A program made the translations under genes and the position numbers. The notes below the pieces were generated by a model, which was given only the letters and a program-made list of their open reading frames with translations, did no database searches and was not told the DNA's origin. Below, in pieces: positions 1 to 6,418 of a stretch of DNA of 7,107 bases. The stretch is from Lachnospiraceae bacterium UBA3287 (lineage in GTDB: Bacteria; Bacillota; Clostridia; Lachnospirales; Lachnospiraceae): contig DETN01000010.1 of the NCBI GenBank assembly GCA_002362155.1, positions 40,027 through 47,133 on the forward strand, in the 5' to 3' direction. Within the stretch, counting starts at the first letter, position 1; every line of letters begins with the position of its first letter.

Positions 1-1156
1 CGTTGGTGCCGGGCTCGCCGAAGATCACGGGGCCGGTCACATAGTCAACGGGCTCGCCGAAGCGGTTGACGCTCTTGCCGTTGGATTCCATATCCAGCTG
101 CTGAAGGTGGGCAGGGAAACGGATCAGGGCCTGGGAATAAGGAAGAACCGCGGTCATGCCGTAGCCCAGGAAATTGCGCTCGTAAACGCCGATCAGAGCG
201 TCCAGCAGAGCGGGGTTCTTGCGGATATCCTTGTTCTTTGCCAGGATATCTTCCGCAGCCGCGCCGGCCATGATACGGTCGAAGATCTCGGGACCGAATG
301 CCAGAGACAGGATCGCGCCGCCTACGCAGGAGGAGGAAGAATATCTGCCGCCGATATAGTCATCCATGTAGAAGGAATCCAGATATGCGGGGTTGTTGGC
401 CAGAGGAGATGTGGCGGAGGTAACAGCCAGCATATGCCTGGAAGGATCCAGGCCTGCCTTCTCCAGAGCATCCTTGACGAACATTTCGTTGGTCAGGGTC
501 TCCAGGGTGGTGCCGGACTTGGAAACGACGATAAAGAGAGCGTGTGCCAGGTCGGTGGTCGCCAGGACTGCGGAAGCGTCGTCAGGGTCTACGTTGGAGA
601 TGAACTTGGCCTGCATCTTCAGAGTGCCGTTGACCTTTGCCCAGTTCTCCAGAGCCAGATACAGAGCGCGGGGGCCCAGGTCGGATCCGCCGATGCCGAT
701 CTGAACAGCGGTGGTATACTTCTCGCCCTTTTCATTGACGATCTCGCCTGCATGGACCTTCTTTGCAAATTCGCCGGCCCTTCTCTGCTGCTCAAGATAG
801 AATTCTCTCTTGTTCTCGCCGTCTGCAATGACGTCGCCGCCCAGCTGGCCGCGGCAGAGCTGATGCAGGACCAGTCTCTTCTCACCGGTATTGATCACTT
901 CGCCGTTGTAGAGGGCTGCGTATTTATCGGTCAGTTCCTGCTCGTCCGCAAGGCCCTGCAGGGCATCCAGAAGGGCGTCGTCCACCTGCTTTGCAGCAAA
1001 GTTATAGCAGAGTCCGTTGGACATGGGCACGCAGTACTTGGCGACGCGCTCCGCGCCGTTCTCGCCCGCCATTGCGACCTTGACATCGACGGGGTTCTTT
1101 GCAAGCTCTGCAAGTTTCCCGTAGGACGCTGTTTTGTCAAAATTAATCCATTGCAT
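1..1156 (-). CDS. pgi: Glucose-6-phosphate isomerase, 3' end cut off by the window
   Basis: Phosphoglucose isomerase interconverts glucose 6-phosphate and fructose 6-phosphate in the cytoplasm, in glycolysis and gluconeogenesis. My reading of the minus strand gives 385 codons, starting MQWINFDKTA. Visible landmarks are GIGGSDLGP at residues 154-162, the sugar-phosphate-binding SKSGTT at 212-217, the family signature around GGRYS at 269-273 with the conserved Arg271, MESNGK with the catalytic Glu at about 357, and GEPGTN at 380-385, where the window ends. The C-terminal His and Lys of the active site are therefore not visible; by family length roughly 120-150 residues are missing. The ATG is preceded by AGGAGG (complement of 1164-1169) at 7-nt spacing, which fixes the start. 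The gene has its own promoter and is monocistronic at its 5' end. Codon choice looks somewhat more biased than in the neighbours, as expected for a highly expressed glycolytic gene. Identification is secure. Confidence 0.97.
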   Translation of the reverse strand, partial: MQWINFDKTASYGKLAELAKNPVDVKVAMAGENGAERVAKYCVPMSNGLCYNFAAKQVDDALLDALQGLADEQELTDKYAALYNGEVINTGEKRLVLHQLCRGQLGGDVIADGENKREFYLEQQRRAGEFAKKVHAGEIVNEKGEKYTTAVQIGIGGSDLGPRALYLALENWAKVNGTLKMQAKFISNVDPDDASAVLATTDLAHALFIVVSKSGTTLETLTNEMFVKDALEKAGLDPSRHMLAVTSATSPLANNPAYLDSFYMDDYIGGRYSSSSCVGGAILSLAFGPEIFDRIMAGAAAEDILAKNKDIRKNPALLDALIGVYERNFLGYGMTAVLPYSQALIRFPAHLQQLDMESNGKSVNRFGEPVDYVTGPVIFGEPGTN

Positions 1157-1214
1157 GTTAATTCCTCCTTTGTATTGTAAAAGTTACCAATATACATATT
1201 TATCCGTTGAAACC

Positions 1215-1243
1215 AGTATACAGAATACACAGTTTTTTTTCAA
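1215..1243 (-). promoter_or_regulatory. Probable sigma-A promoter of pgi
   Basis: On the minus strand, TTGAAA (complement of 1238-1243) is followed after 17 nt by TATACT (complement of 1215-1220). This is close to the TTGACA/TATAAT consensus with ideal spacing. The spacer begins with an A-tract (eight T on the plus strand at 1233-1240). Transcription would start near 1208, giving a leader of about 50 nt before the strong ribosome binding site. No terminator-like hairpin for the HAD gene upstream was found between 1244 and 1328, so some read-through into pgi is possible. Confidence 0.65.
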
Positions 1244-1328
1244 TAATAAGGGCTCTTTCAATCCACTGCATACAGGAAAAAGTTACGAAATATCAGCCCC
1301 GCCGCCGCATGGCACAAGGTCTTTTCCC

Positions 1329-1985
1329 TTACAGCTCTCCCCTGGATATGGCCTCTGCCGCCTCCTCCAGGTCCCTGCAGATGCGGGCCCCGCCCTCCAG
1401 GATCTCCCGGGTGGGCTCCATGGTATCGGGCACCATCACCGTGGTGCAGCCCGCCCTGAGGCCGGCCAGGACGCCGTTGATGCCGTCCTCGAACACGTAG
1501 CAGTCCCCCGGCGCAAGTCCAAGGCCCTCTGCCGCCCTGATGAAGACATCCGGAGCCGGCTTGCTGGGGATCCCCTCTCCCAGGGTGGACAGGACCAGGT
1601 TAAAATAGTGATCCACTCCTGCCTTTTTCAGATTTCTTTCCACCACGGCCCTGCTGCTGGCGCTGGCGACGGCCATCCTGAAGCCCTTTTCCTTCAGAAG
1701 GGAAAGGATCTTAAAAAGGCCCTTCTTGACGGGCAGATCCCTTGCGGAGATCTCCTCCACCCTGGCATAGCAGTCGGCGATATAGGCCTCGGCATCTATG
1801 TCCGGATAAAACCTTTTTACCACCTCCCGCATTTTTTCGCCCGCGGTCCCCGCCACGGCCGCTGTAAAGGGGATACTGGGCTCTTCGTGATACTTCTCCG
1901 CGGCCAGGACCAGCCAGGACTCCCTGAATATACGCTCTGTGTCAAACATCAGACCGTCCATGTCAAAAATCGCACCCTGCTTCAT
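1329..1985 (-). CDS. HAD-superfamily hydrolase, beta-phosphoglucomutase/phosphatase-like
   Basis: A 218-residue cytoplasmic HAD enzyme of the subfamily IA type, whose members are small-molecule phosphatases or beta-phosphoglucomutase-like mutases acting through a phospho-aspartate. Motif I is FDMDGLMFDTE, with nucleophile Asp8 and acid/base Asp10. A helical cap of about residues 15-85 follows. Motif II is the Ser in AVASAS (about Ser108), motif III is the Lys in SKPAPDVF (Lys142), and motif IV is FEDGINGV (Glu166, Asp167), where the usual FEDS serine is Gly168. Size and motif order are complete. The chosen ATG has AGGAG (complement of 1993-1997) at 7-nt spacing, and the protein then begins MKQGAIFDMDG as the family does. 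An in-frame ATG 27 codons upstream would run through a hairpin and add a non-homologous basic stretch, so I reject it. The substrate cannot be told from sequence. Proximity to pgi is suggestive of sugar phosphates but weak, since pgi has its own promoter. Confidence 0.9.
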   Translation of the reverse strand: MKQGAIFDMDGLMFDTERIFRESWLVLAAEKYHEEPSIPFTAAVAGTAGEKMREVVKRFYPDIDAEAYIADCYARVEEISARDLPVKKGLFKILSLLKEKGFRMAVASASSRAVVERNLKKAGVDHYFNLVLSTLGEGIPSKPAPDVFIRAAEGLGLAPGDCYVFEDGINGVLAGLRAGCTTVMVPDTMEPTREILEGGARICRDLEEAAEAISRGEL

Positions 1986-2014
1986 GCGCCTTCTCCTTTC
2001 CCTGAAAACAAATA

Positions 2015-2056
2015 TGACCTTTACAGTCATCTTAAAAAAGATGACGGCAAAGGTCA
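2015..2056 (-). terminator. Hairpin between lipid kinase and HAD gene, possible intrinsic terminator or attenuator
   Basis: An inverted repeat has 19-nt arms (2015-2033 and 2038-2056) around a 4-nt loop. In minus-strand RNA the stem has one U-G wobble and one mismatch. It lies 45 nt beyond the kinase stop codon and is followed in transcript direction by a U-rich stretch (complement of 2004-2014, reading TATTTGTTTTC). This fits a Rho-independent terminator for the ATPase-kinase operon, although the stem is A/T-rich and the U-tract is imperfect. Only about 29 nt separate the hairpin from the HAD start codon, so the hairpin must also be in, or overlap, any HAD leader. Confidence 0.5.
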
Positions 2057-2057
2057 A
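2029..2057 (-). promoter_or_regulatory. Weak candidate promoter for the HAD gene inside the hairpin
   Basis: On the minus strand, TTGACC (complement of 2052-2057, 5 of 6 to consensus) is followed after 17 nt by TAAGAT (complement of 2029-2034, 4 of 6). It lies within the inverted repeat. Transcription would start near 2022 and leave a leader of about 35 nt before the HAD start codon. It competes with the terminator reading of the same bases, and both may be partly true. Confidence 0.25.
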
Positions 2058-2100
2058 TGCACTCAATTTCCGCAGCAGGGAAATCCGGTATACAAAGAGG

Positions 2101-3045
2101 TCAGGTCTTCCCGCCGCCGTTCCCGGGGCCGGTCCCTCCGGATGCGGGGACCATGATCTTCAGTCTTTTTTCAAGAACGCTGATATCCACCCGGGCGTGG
2201 TCTCCCGCATACTCTCCGTCCCTGGTCCAGCTTAAGGGCTCATCGCATTCGATCCGCAGGCTCCTGGTGCTGAAGTGATAGATCATATCGGTGTTCTCAA
2301 AGTCCGCTCCGGCAAGGGCACTCACCAGGTCGTTGAGCTCTGCGGGATTTGAGGGCAGCCGGATCAGGGTGACCTCGAACAGGCCGTCCGACAGATCCAC
2401 GCCGGATCCCGTCAGGTTGGGGAATCCCCCCACCGACCTGGAGTTGGTGACCATGCCGAAGGCGATATCGTCCAGGATGTCCGTCCTGTCCCCTGTGACA
2501 TGGACCCGCCAGGTCCTGAGCTTTCCCAGGGTCCTGGCCCCCTGGAGCACGTAGGCCGCATGGCCGAACACGTTCTTGAGCTCCTGGGGCGTCTCGTAGG
2601 AGGTATCTGTAAAGAGGCCGAAGGCGGCGATATAGGTGAAATAGGCGTTCCCGTTAAAGCAGCCTATGTCGCAGTCCATGACCCTGCCGCCCGTGATGAC
2701 GGCGGCCGCCTCCTCCATGTCCGTGGGGATCTGCAGGGTGGACGCAAAGTCATTGGTGGTCCCTGCCGGGATATAGCCTGCCGGGACGCCAGAGAGCTTC
2801 TCATTTTCCATCATGCCGCAGACCACCTCGTCCAGGGTCCCGTCTCCGCCGGCGCACAGGATCATGCGGTAGCCTTCCGAAAGGCCTCTCACCAGGTCCC
2901 TGGCGTCTCCGGGCCCGGAGGTGGGATAGCATTCCACCTTAAGGCCGGCGGAGGTCAAAATCTGCAGGATGCCCACCAGATGGCCGCCGATCATGGATCT
3001 GCCGGCTTTGGGATTAAAGATCAGCAGGACTCTGTCTGTATTCAT
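2101..3045 (-). CDS. Diacylglycerol kinase family lipid kinase (DgkB/YegS/BmrU type)
   Basis: A 314-residue soluble lipid kinase of the DAGK catalytic family, which phosphorylates diacylglycerol or a related lipid at the inner membrane face using ATP. The N-terminal nucleotide domain shows IFNPKAGR (9-16), the hallmark GGDGT (66-70) followed by LDEVV, and IPAGTTNDFA (92-101). The C-terminal beta-sandwich domain has SDGLFEVTLI (219-228) and the conserved DGE (276-278). No transmembrane segment is evident. The protein ends in a short Gly-rich tail. Length matches the usual 290-320 residues. Its ATG overlaps the stop codon of the upstream P-type ATPase gene (ATGA, 3042-3045). The ribosome binding site GAGGAG sits only 2 nt from the ATG, so translation probably depends on ribosomes finishing the ATPase. 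In Firmicutes, DgkB recycles diacylglycerol released by lipoteichoic acid synthesis; that specific role is inference here, and other lipid substrates are known for the YegS branch. Confidence 0.93.
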   Translation of the reverse strand: MNTDRVLLIFNPKAGRSMIGGHLVGILQILTSAGLKVECYPTSGPGDARDLVRGLSEGYRMILCAGGDGTLDEVVCGMMENEKLSGVPAGYIPAGTTNDFASTLQIPTDMEEAAAVITGGRVMDCDIGCFNGNAYFTYIAAFGLFTDTSYETPQELKNVFGHAAYVLQGARTLGKLRTWRVHVTGDRTDILDDIAFGMVTNSRSVGGFPNLTGSGVDLSDGLFEVTLIRLPSNPAELNDLVSALAGADFENTDMIYHFSTRSLRIECDEPLSWTRDGEYAGDHARVDISVLEKRLKIMVPASGGTGPGNGGGKT

Positions 3046-5450
3046 ATCTCCTCAAAACTCCTTCCCCACTTCTTTTCGATCTCTCCCAGGGTCTTTTCCA
3101 TCCTGGCAAAGAGAGCGGACAGGTAGCGCATGCAGGGCTCGGTGGCAATGGCAAAGAGGGCGAAGAGCATGACGCATTCCCTGGACATATATGAAAGATT
3201 GAACAGATCGTTGAAGAAATAGGCGGTCAGAAGAAGGCCCGTGCCACAGCCTGCCACGACGGCCGTGTGATAGCGGTTCATGGGAGCGCTGATCCGGATC
3301 AGGATCATAAAGCCCACGATGGCCAGCAGCATGGTGGAAGCCACGGAAAGGTCCACCTCCGCCACTTTAAAGGTATGGCCGAACACCACAAGGGCTGCGA
3401 TGGCCAGAAAGTCCGTCAGGGCTGCGGGCATGGCCCGCAGCAGGACCCTGGTCAGGAAATGTCCGCTGATCAGCTTCCGGTTGGGCTCCATAGCCAGGAA
3501 GAAGGCCGGGATTCCGATGTTGAAGGCGCTGATCAGAGAGATCTGGGAGGGCTGCAGGGGATAGGGGACCACACTGATGATGGAAAAGACGGACAGCATC
3601 AGGGAAAAGAGGTTCTTGACCAGAAAGAGAGTGGCCGAACGCTCTATGTTGTTGATGTTCTGCCGTCCCGCCGCCACGATATCCGGCATATGGGAGAAGT
3701 CCGAATCCAGAAGGACCACCTGGGCCGCCTGGACCGCCGCGTCCGATCCCGCCGCCATGGCGATGGAACAGTCTGCGCTCTTCATGGCCAGGATGTCGTT
3801 GACGCCGTCCCCCGTCATGGCTACGGTATGGCCTTCCTGCCGCAGGGCTTTCACGATCATCTGCTTCTGCTCGGGCTTTACCCGGCCGAAGACCGTATAT
3901 TTTCTGACTGCCGCCTCGATATCCTCCTTTGTCCGGAGCCATGTGGCGTCCACGTACTGGTCCGCATTCTGAATGCCGGCCTGCCTGGCCACCTCGGACA
4001 CGGTCAGGGGATTGTCTCCCGAAATGACCTTGACTGTGACCCCCTGCTCCACGAAATAGGAAAAGGTCTGGGCCGCGTTCTCCCGGATGGGATTCTGCAG
4101 GAGGATGTAAAAGATGGGACTTACCCTGGCCCCCTCCAGTCCGTTTTCCGGCACGGGATAGGACCTCTTATCCCCGGCCCCCTCTTCTGCCTCGTAATCC
4201 TCTCCCATGTACCTGGCAAAGACCAGGACTCTGAGGCCCTTCTGGGCAAAGGCGTTGACCTTCTCCTGATAGGTATCATAATCCGCGGCAAGGACATACT
4301 CCGGTGCCCCCAGCACATAAGTCCCGTCGTTGAACTGGACCGCGCTGTACTTGGTCCTGGAGGAAAAAGGCATGGTGGACAGGGTCAGGCGGTTGCCGTA
4401 CCTGGTGAAATACCGGCGCATGGCCCGCATGGTGATGTTGTCGTCGGGAAGGGAGTTCAGATAGGTCCCCACCAGCGTCCTGTAAAGATTCAGCTTTTCG
4501 GAGGACAGATCACAGGCAGGCACCGCGTCCGCCACCAGCATGTCGTTGTCCGTGACCGTGCCTGTCTTGTCCACGCACAGGACGTCCACCCGGGCCAGGG
4601 TCTCGATGCTTTTCATGTCATGGAGCATGACCTTGCGCCTTGCCAGCCTCATGGAGGCCGTGGCCAGGGTCACGGAGACCAGGAGATAGAGGCCTTCCGG
4701 GATCATGCCGATCACGGCGGCCACCATGGAGGTCACGCTTTCCGAAAAGGATAGATGCTTCATGAGAAAGCCCTGGAGGAAAAGGGTGATGCCGATGGGA
4801 ATGATGACAATGCCCGCCGCAATGACGATGCGGTTGATGGACCGGACCATCTCCGACTGCTCTCCCTTTTTCATCCTTCTGGCCTTTTCCATCAGCTGGG
4901 AGATATAGGACTCCCTGCCCACCCGGGTCAGTCTGGCATAGCATCTGCCCGACACGATAAAGCTGCCGGACATAAGGGTGTCTCCCTTGGTATGATTGAT
5001 CTCGTCCGCCTCGCCGGTCAGCAGGGATTCGTTGACCGACACCTCTCCCATGATGACCTCCGCGTCGGCGCAGACCTGGTTGCCGGCACTGAAGACCACC
5101 ACGTCGTTGAGGACCAGTTCCCCGATGGGGACCTGCATGCTTTTGCCGTCCCGGATGACCTCGGCCTCGGGCTGGCTGAGCACGGAAAGCCTGTCCAGGA
5201 CCTTCTTGGCGGAAAGCTCCTGGAAGATGCCGATCAGCATGTTGGCGATGATGACGGGAAGAAAGGTCAGTGAATTAAAGGCGCCTGCCGCGACCAGAAG
5301 GATCGAAAGGATCAGAAAGATCAGGTTGAAATAGGTAAATACGTTTTCCTTTATGATCTCCCAGGTGGTCCTGGCAGTGCGGTCGATCTGTTCATTGGAT
5401 AGGCCCTGGGCCTTGAGATCCAGAGCCTGCTGTGTTGTGAGTCCTGCCAT
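3042..5450 (-). CDS. P-type cation-transporting ATPase, CtpE-like
   Basis: An 802-residue integral membrane P-type ATPase, complete, moving a cation by ATP-driven phosphorylation. In order: M1/M2 (about 39-79), actuator domain with SLLTGE (142-147), M3/M4 (about 205-262) with IPEGLYLL (PEGL at 251-254), phosphorylation site CVDKTGT (Asp294), nucleotide domain with PFSSRTK (361-367), LGAPE (380-384) and KGLRVL (404-409), then SGDNPLT (478-484), the hinge TGDGVNDILAMK (546-557), and M5-M10 (about 606-778). No heavy-metal-binding N-terminal domain or CPC motif is present, so it is not a P1B pump. The PEGL motif and overall layout resemble Ca2+-type pumps, but M5/M6 lack most P2A calcium ligands. 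The closest type I know is mycobacterial CtpE, reported to act in Ca2+ uptake; the ion here is inferred only. The ATG has GAGG at 6-nt spacing. It is the first gene of an operon with the overlapping lipid kinase. Confidence 0.92.
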   Translation of the reverse strand: MAGLTTQQALDLKAQGLSNEQIDRTARTTWEIIKENVFTYFNLIFLILSILLVAAGAFNSLTFLPVIIANMLIGIFQELSAKKVLDRLSVLSQPEAEVIRDGKSMQVPIGELVLNDVVVFSAGNQVCADAEVIMGEVSVNESLLTGEADEINHTKGDTLMSGSFIVSGRCYARLTRVGRESYISQLMEKARRMKKGEQSEMVRSINRIVIAAGIVIIPIGITLFLQGFLMKHLSFSESVTSMVAAVIGMIPEGLYLLVSVTLATASMRLARRKVMLHDMKSIETLARVDVLCVDKTGTVTDNDMLVADAVPACDLSSEKLNLYRTLVGTYLNSLPDDNITMRAMRRYFTRYGNRLTLSTMPFSSRTKYSAVQFNDGTYVLGAPEYVLAADYDTYQEKVNAFAQKGLRVLVFARYMGEDYEAEEGAGDKRSYPVPENGLEGARVSPIFYILLQNPIRENAAQTFSYFVEQGVTVKVISGDNPLTVSEVARQAGIQNADQYVDATWLRTKEDIEAAVRKYTVFGRVKPEQKQMIVKALRQEGHTVAMTGDGVNDILAMKSADCSIAMAAGSDAAVQAAQVVLLDSDFSHMPDIVAAGRQNINNIERSATLFLVKNLFSLMLSVFSIISVVPYPLQPSQISLISAFNIGIPAFFLAMEPNRKLISGHFLTRVLLRAMPAALTDFLAIAALVVFGHTFKVAEVDLSVASTMLLAIVGFMILIRISAPMNRYHTAVVAGCGTGLLLTAYFFNDLFNLSYMSRECVMLFALFAIATEPCMRYLSALFARMEKTLGEIEKKWGRSFEEI

Positions 5451-5491
5451 GATATGCCTCGTTTCCTTAAGTGATAATATTCCAGCCTTTT

Positions 5492-5497
5492 ATTATA
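5492..5497 (-). promoter_or_regulatory. Candidate -10 box of the ATPase-kinase operon
   Basis: The complement of 5492-5497 reads TATAAT, a perfect -10 box, 42 bp upstream of the ATPase ATG, which would give a leader of about 35 nt. No good -35 hexamer stands at 16-18 nt spacing (the sequence there is AGTGTT or similar), so the promoter may be weak or need an activator. Confidence 0.45.
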
Positions 5498-5609
5498 CCT
5501 TCCCGTCCCGGAAAAACACTATCTTCTTTTGTTAAGGCAGATGAAAAGCAGAGACCGGAAAAACAGAAAAAAGAAGAAACGGCAAGGCAGAGAAAAACCG
5601 GTGTACAGC

Positions 5610-5638
5610 AAAAACCGCCGCATGTGAAAATGCGGCGG
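5610..5638 (-). terminator. Intrinsic terminator of the glutathione peroxidase gene
   Basis: A perfect 9-bp GC-rich stem (5615-5623 with 5630-5638) and a 6-nt loop are followed on the minus strand by five T (complement of 5610-5614). It lies about 60 nt after the peroxidase stop codon. This is a textbook Rho-independent terminator and separates the peroxidase from the ATPase operon. Confidence 0.88.
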
Positions 5639-5698
5639 CCTTCTCCCCCTGCGGGGCTTTTATCTGTTCTTTTGTCTGCAGCAGTCTTCTCTTCCGGA

Positions 5699-6244
5699 TC
5701 AGATCAGCTTTGCGACTTCCTTTTCCACCACTTTCTTCATATCGGCAGTGGGCTCGAAGCGGGCGACTACATTGCCCTGTCTGTCTACAAGGAACTTGGT
5801 GAAGTTCCACTTGATCTCGGGGTTGTTCCTGTAATCCTTATCGATCCTTGAGAGCATAGCGGACATGGCCAGGGCGGCGGGGCCGAAGCCGAAGCCCTTA
5901 AAGCCCTGCTGGCTCTTGAGATACTTGAACAGCGGGATGGCTGTTTCGCCGTTTACGTCGGATTTTCTGAACTGAGGGAACTGGGTCTTGTATTTCAGTG
6001 TGCAGAACTCATGGATCTCGTCGTCTGTGCCGGGGGTCTGTCCCGCGAACTGGTTGCAGGGTACGTCGATGATCTCCAGGCCCTGGTCGTGATACTTTTC
6101 ATACATCTCCTCCAGGTCCTTGTACTGGGGCGTAAAGCCGCAGCCGGTAGCCGTGTTGACGATCAGAAGGACCTTTCCTTCGTAGTCCTTCATGGAGACC
6201 TCATTGCCTTTGCGGTCCAGTAAAGAATAATCATAAATGCCCAT
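5699..6244 (-). CDS. gpx: Glutathione peroxidase family thiol peroxidase (Cys type)
   Basis: A 181-residue cytoplasmic peroxidase of the thioredoxin-fold GPx family (BsaA-like), reducing hydrogen or organic hydroperoxides. The peroxidatic residue is Cys35 in NTATGCGFT, in place of the selenocysteine of animal enzymes. DVPCNQFAGQTPG (60-72) carries the conserved Gln69, and WNFTKFLVD (147-155) carries the Trp147 and Asn148 of the catalytic tetrad. Cys81 in EFCTLKYK matches the resolving cysteine of thioredoxin-dependent GPx enzymes, so thioredoxin rather than glutathione is the likely reductant. The protein is about 20 residues longer than the usual 158-162, owing to an insertion at about 111-145 before WNF. 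No signal peptide is seen. The ATG has a perfect AGGAGG (complement of 6252-6257) at 7-nt spacing. The gene is monocistronic, with its own consensus promoter and terminator. The physiological substrate is not determined. Confidence 0.95.
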   Translation of the reverse strand: MGIYDYSLLDRKGNEVSMKDYEGKVLLIVNTATGCGFTPQYKDLEEMYEKYHDQGLEIIDVPCNQFAGQTPGTDDEIHEFCTLKYKTQFPQFRKSDVNGETAIPLFKYLKSQQGFKGFGFGPAALAMSAMLSRIDKDYRNNPEIKWNFTKFLVDRQGNVVARFEPTADMKKVVEKEVAKLI

Positions 6245-6321
6245 GGTAAAACCTCCTGTATTTCTTTCTGATGACTGCCGGCTTACCTGTCCGGCAGAAT
6301 GTGCTTTTGTTCTGTTGTTTA

Positions 6322-6347
6322 AAATTATATTGTGCGCAATTTAATTT
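6322..6347. promoter_or_regulatory. Palindromic candidate operator over the gpx promoter
   Basis: Arms AAATTATATTG (6322-6332) and CAATTTAATTT (6337-6347) pair at 10 of 11 positions around a 4-nt centre, TGCG. The site covers the -10 box, the whole spacer and the edge of the -35 box, so a bound dimer would block RNA polymerase. The core ATTG-N4-CAAT within an A/T-rich palindrome looks like targets of MarR/OhrR-type peroxide-sensing repressors. That assignment is inference; no regulator gene lies in the window. Confidence 0.6.
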
Positions 6348-6352
6348 GTCAA
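6324..6352 (-). promoter_or_regulatory. Consensus sigma-A promoter of gpx
   Basis: The minus strand has TTGACA (complement of 6347-6352), a 17-nt spacer, and TATAAT (complement of 6324-6329), a perfect match to consensus in both boxes and spacing. Transcription would start near 6317, giving a leader of about 70 nt. A promoter this strong normally needs a repressor to be kept in check, and a palindrome overlies it. Confidence 0.88.
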
Positions 6353-6391
6353 CACTTTTTCCCTTCTTTTTTATATTCTTTTTCACTCACG

Positions 6392-6418
6392 GCTGCCGGG
6401 AGGTCCGCCCGGGGCAGC
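6392..6418. other. GC-rich inverted repeat of unknown role
   Basis: GCTGCC (6392-6397) pairs with GGCAGC (6413-6418), and an inner GGG (6398-6400) can pair with CCC (6408-6410) after a 2-nt bulge. It lies between the ABC gene terminator and the gpx promoter, outside any gene. On neither strand is it followed directly by a clean T-tract, so I do not call it a terminator. Confidence 0.3.

Noticed and set aside
107..1180. A 357-codon open frame on the plus strand
   Set aside because: Antisense to pgi, whose minus-strand translation matches the family throughout; the plus-strand product has no recognisable motif.
1986..2066. Upstream in-frame start that would extend the HAD protein by 27 residues
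   Set aside because: The extension reads through the hairpin, gives a non-homologous hydrophobic and basic stretch, and the internal ATG has a well-spaced ribosome binding site right before the conserved N-terminus.
1134..2156. A 340-codon open frame on the plus strand
   Set aside because: It spans the pgi promoter, the whole HAD gene and an intergenic hairpin on the other strand, and its product resembles no protein.
3267..4754. A 495-codon open frame on the plus strand
   Set aside because: It lies wholly inside the P-type ATPase gene on the other strand, its translation is rich in His, Gly, Gln and Asp with no family motif, and it is an artefact of GC-rich codon structure.
5646..5674. CCCC-TGC-GGGG followed by T-rich sequence on the plus strand
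   Set aside because: The stem is only 4 bp, the T-run is broken, and no plus-strand gene ends nearby.
5532..5810. A 92-codon open frame on the minus strand
   Set aside because: It overlaps the end of gpx in another frame and runs through the gpx terminator; no motif and no good ribosome binding site.
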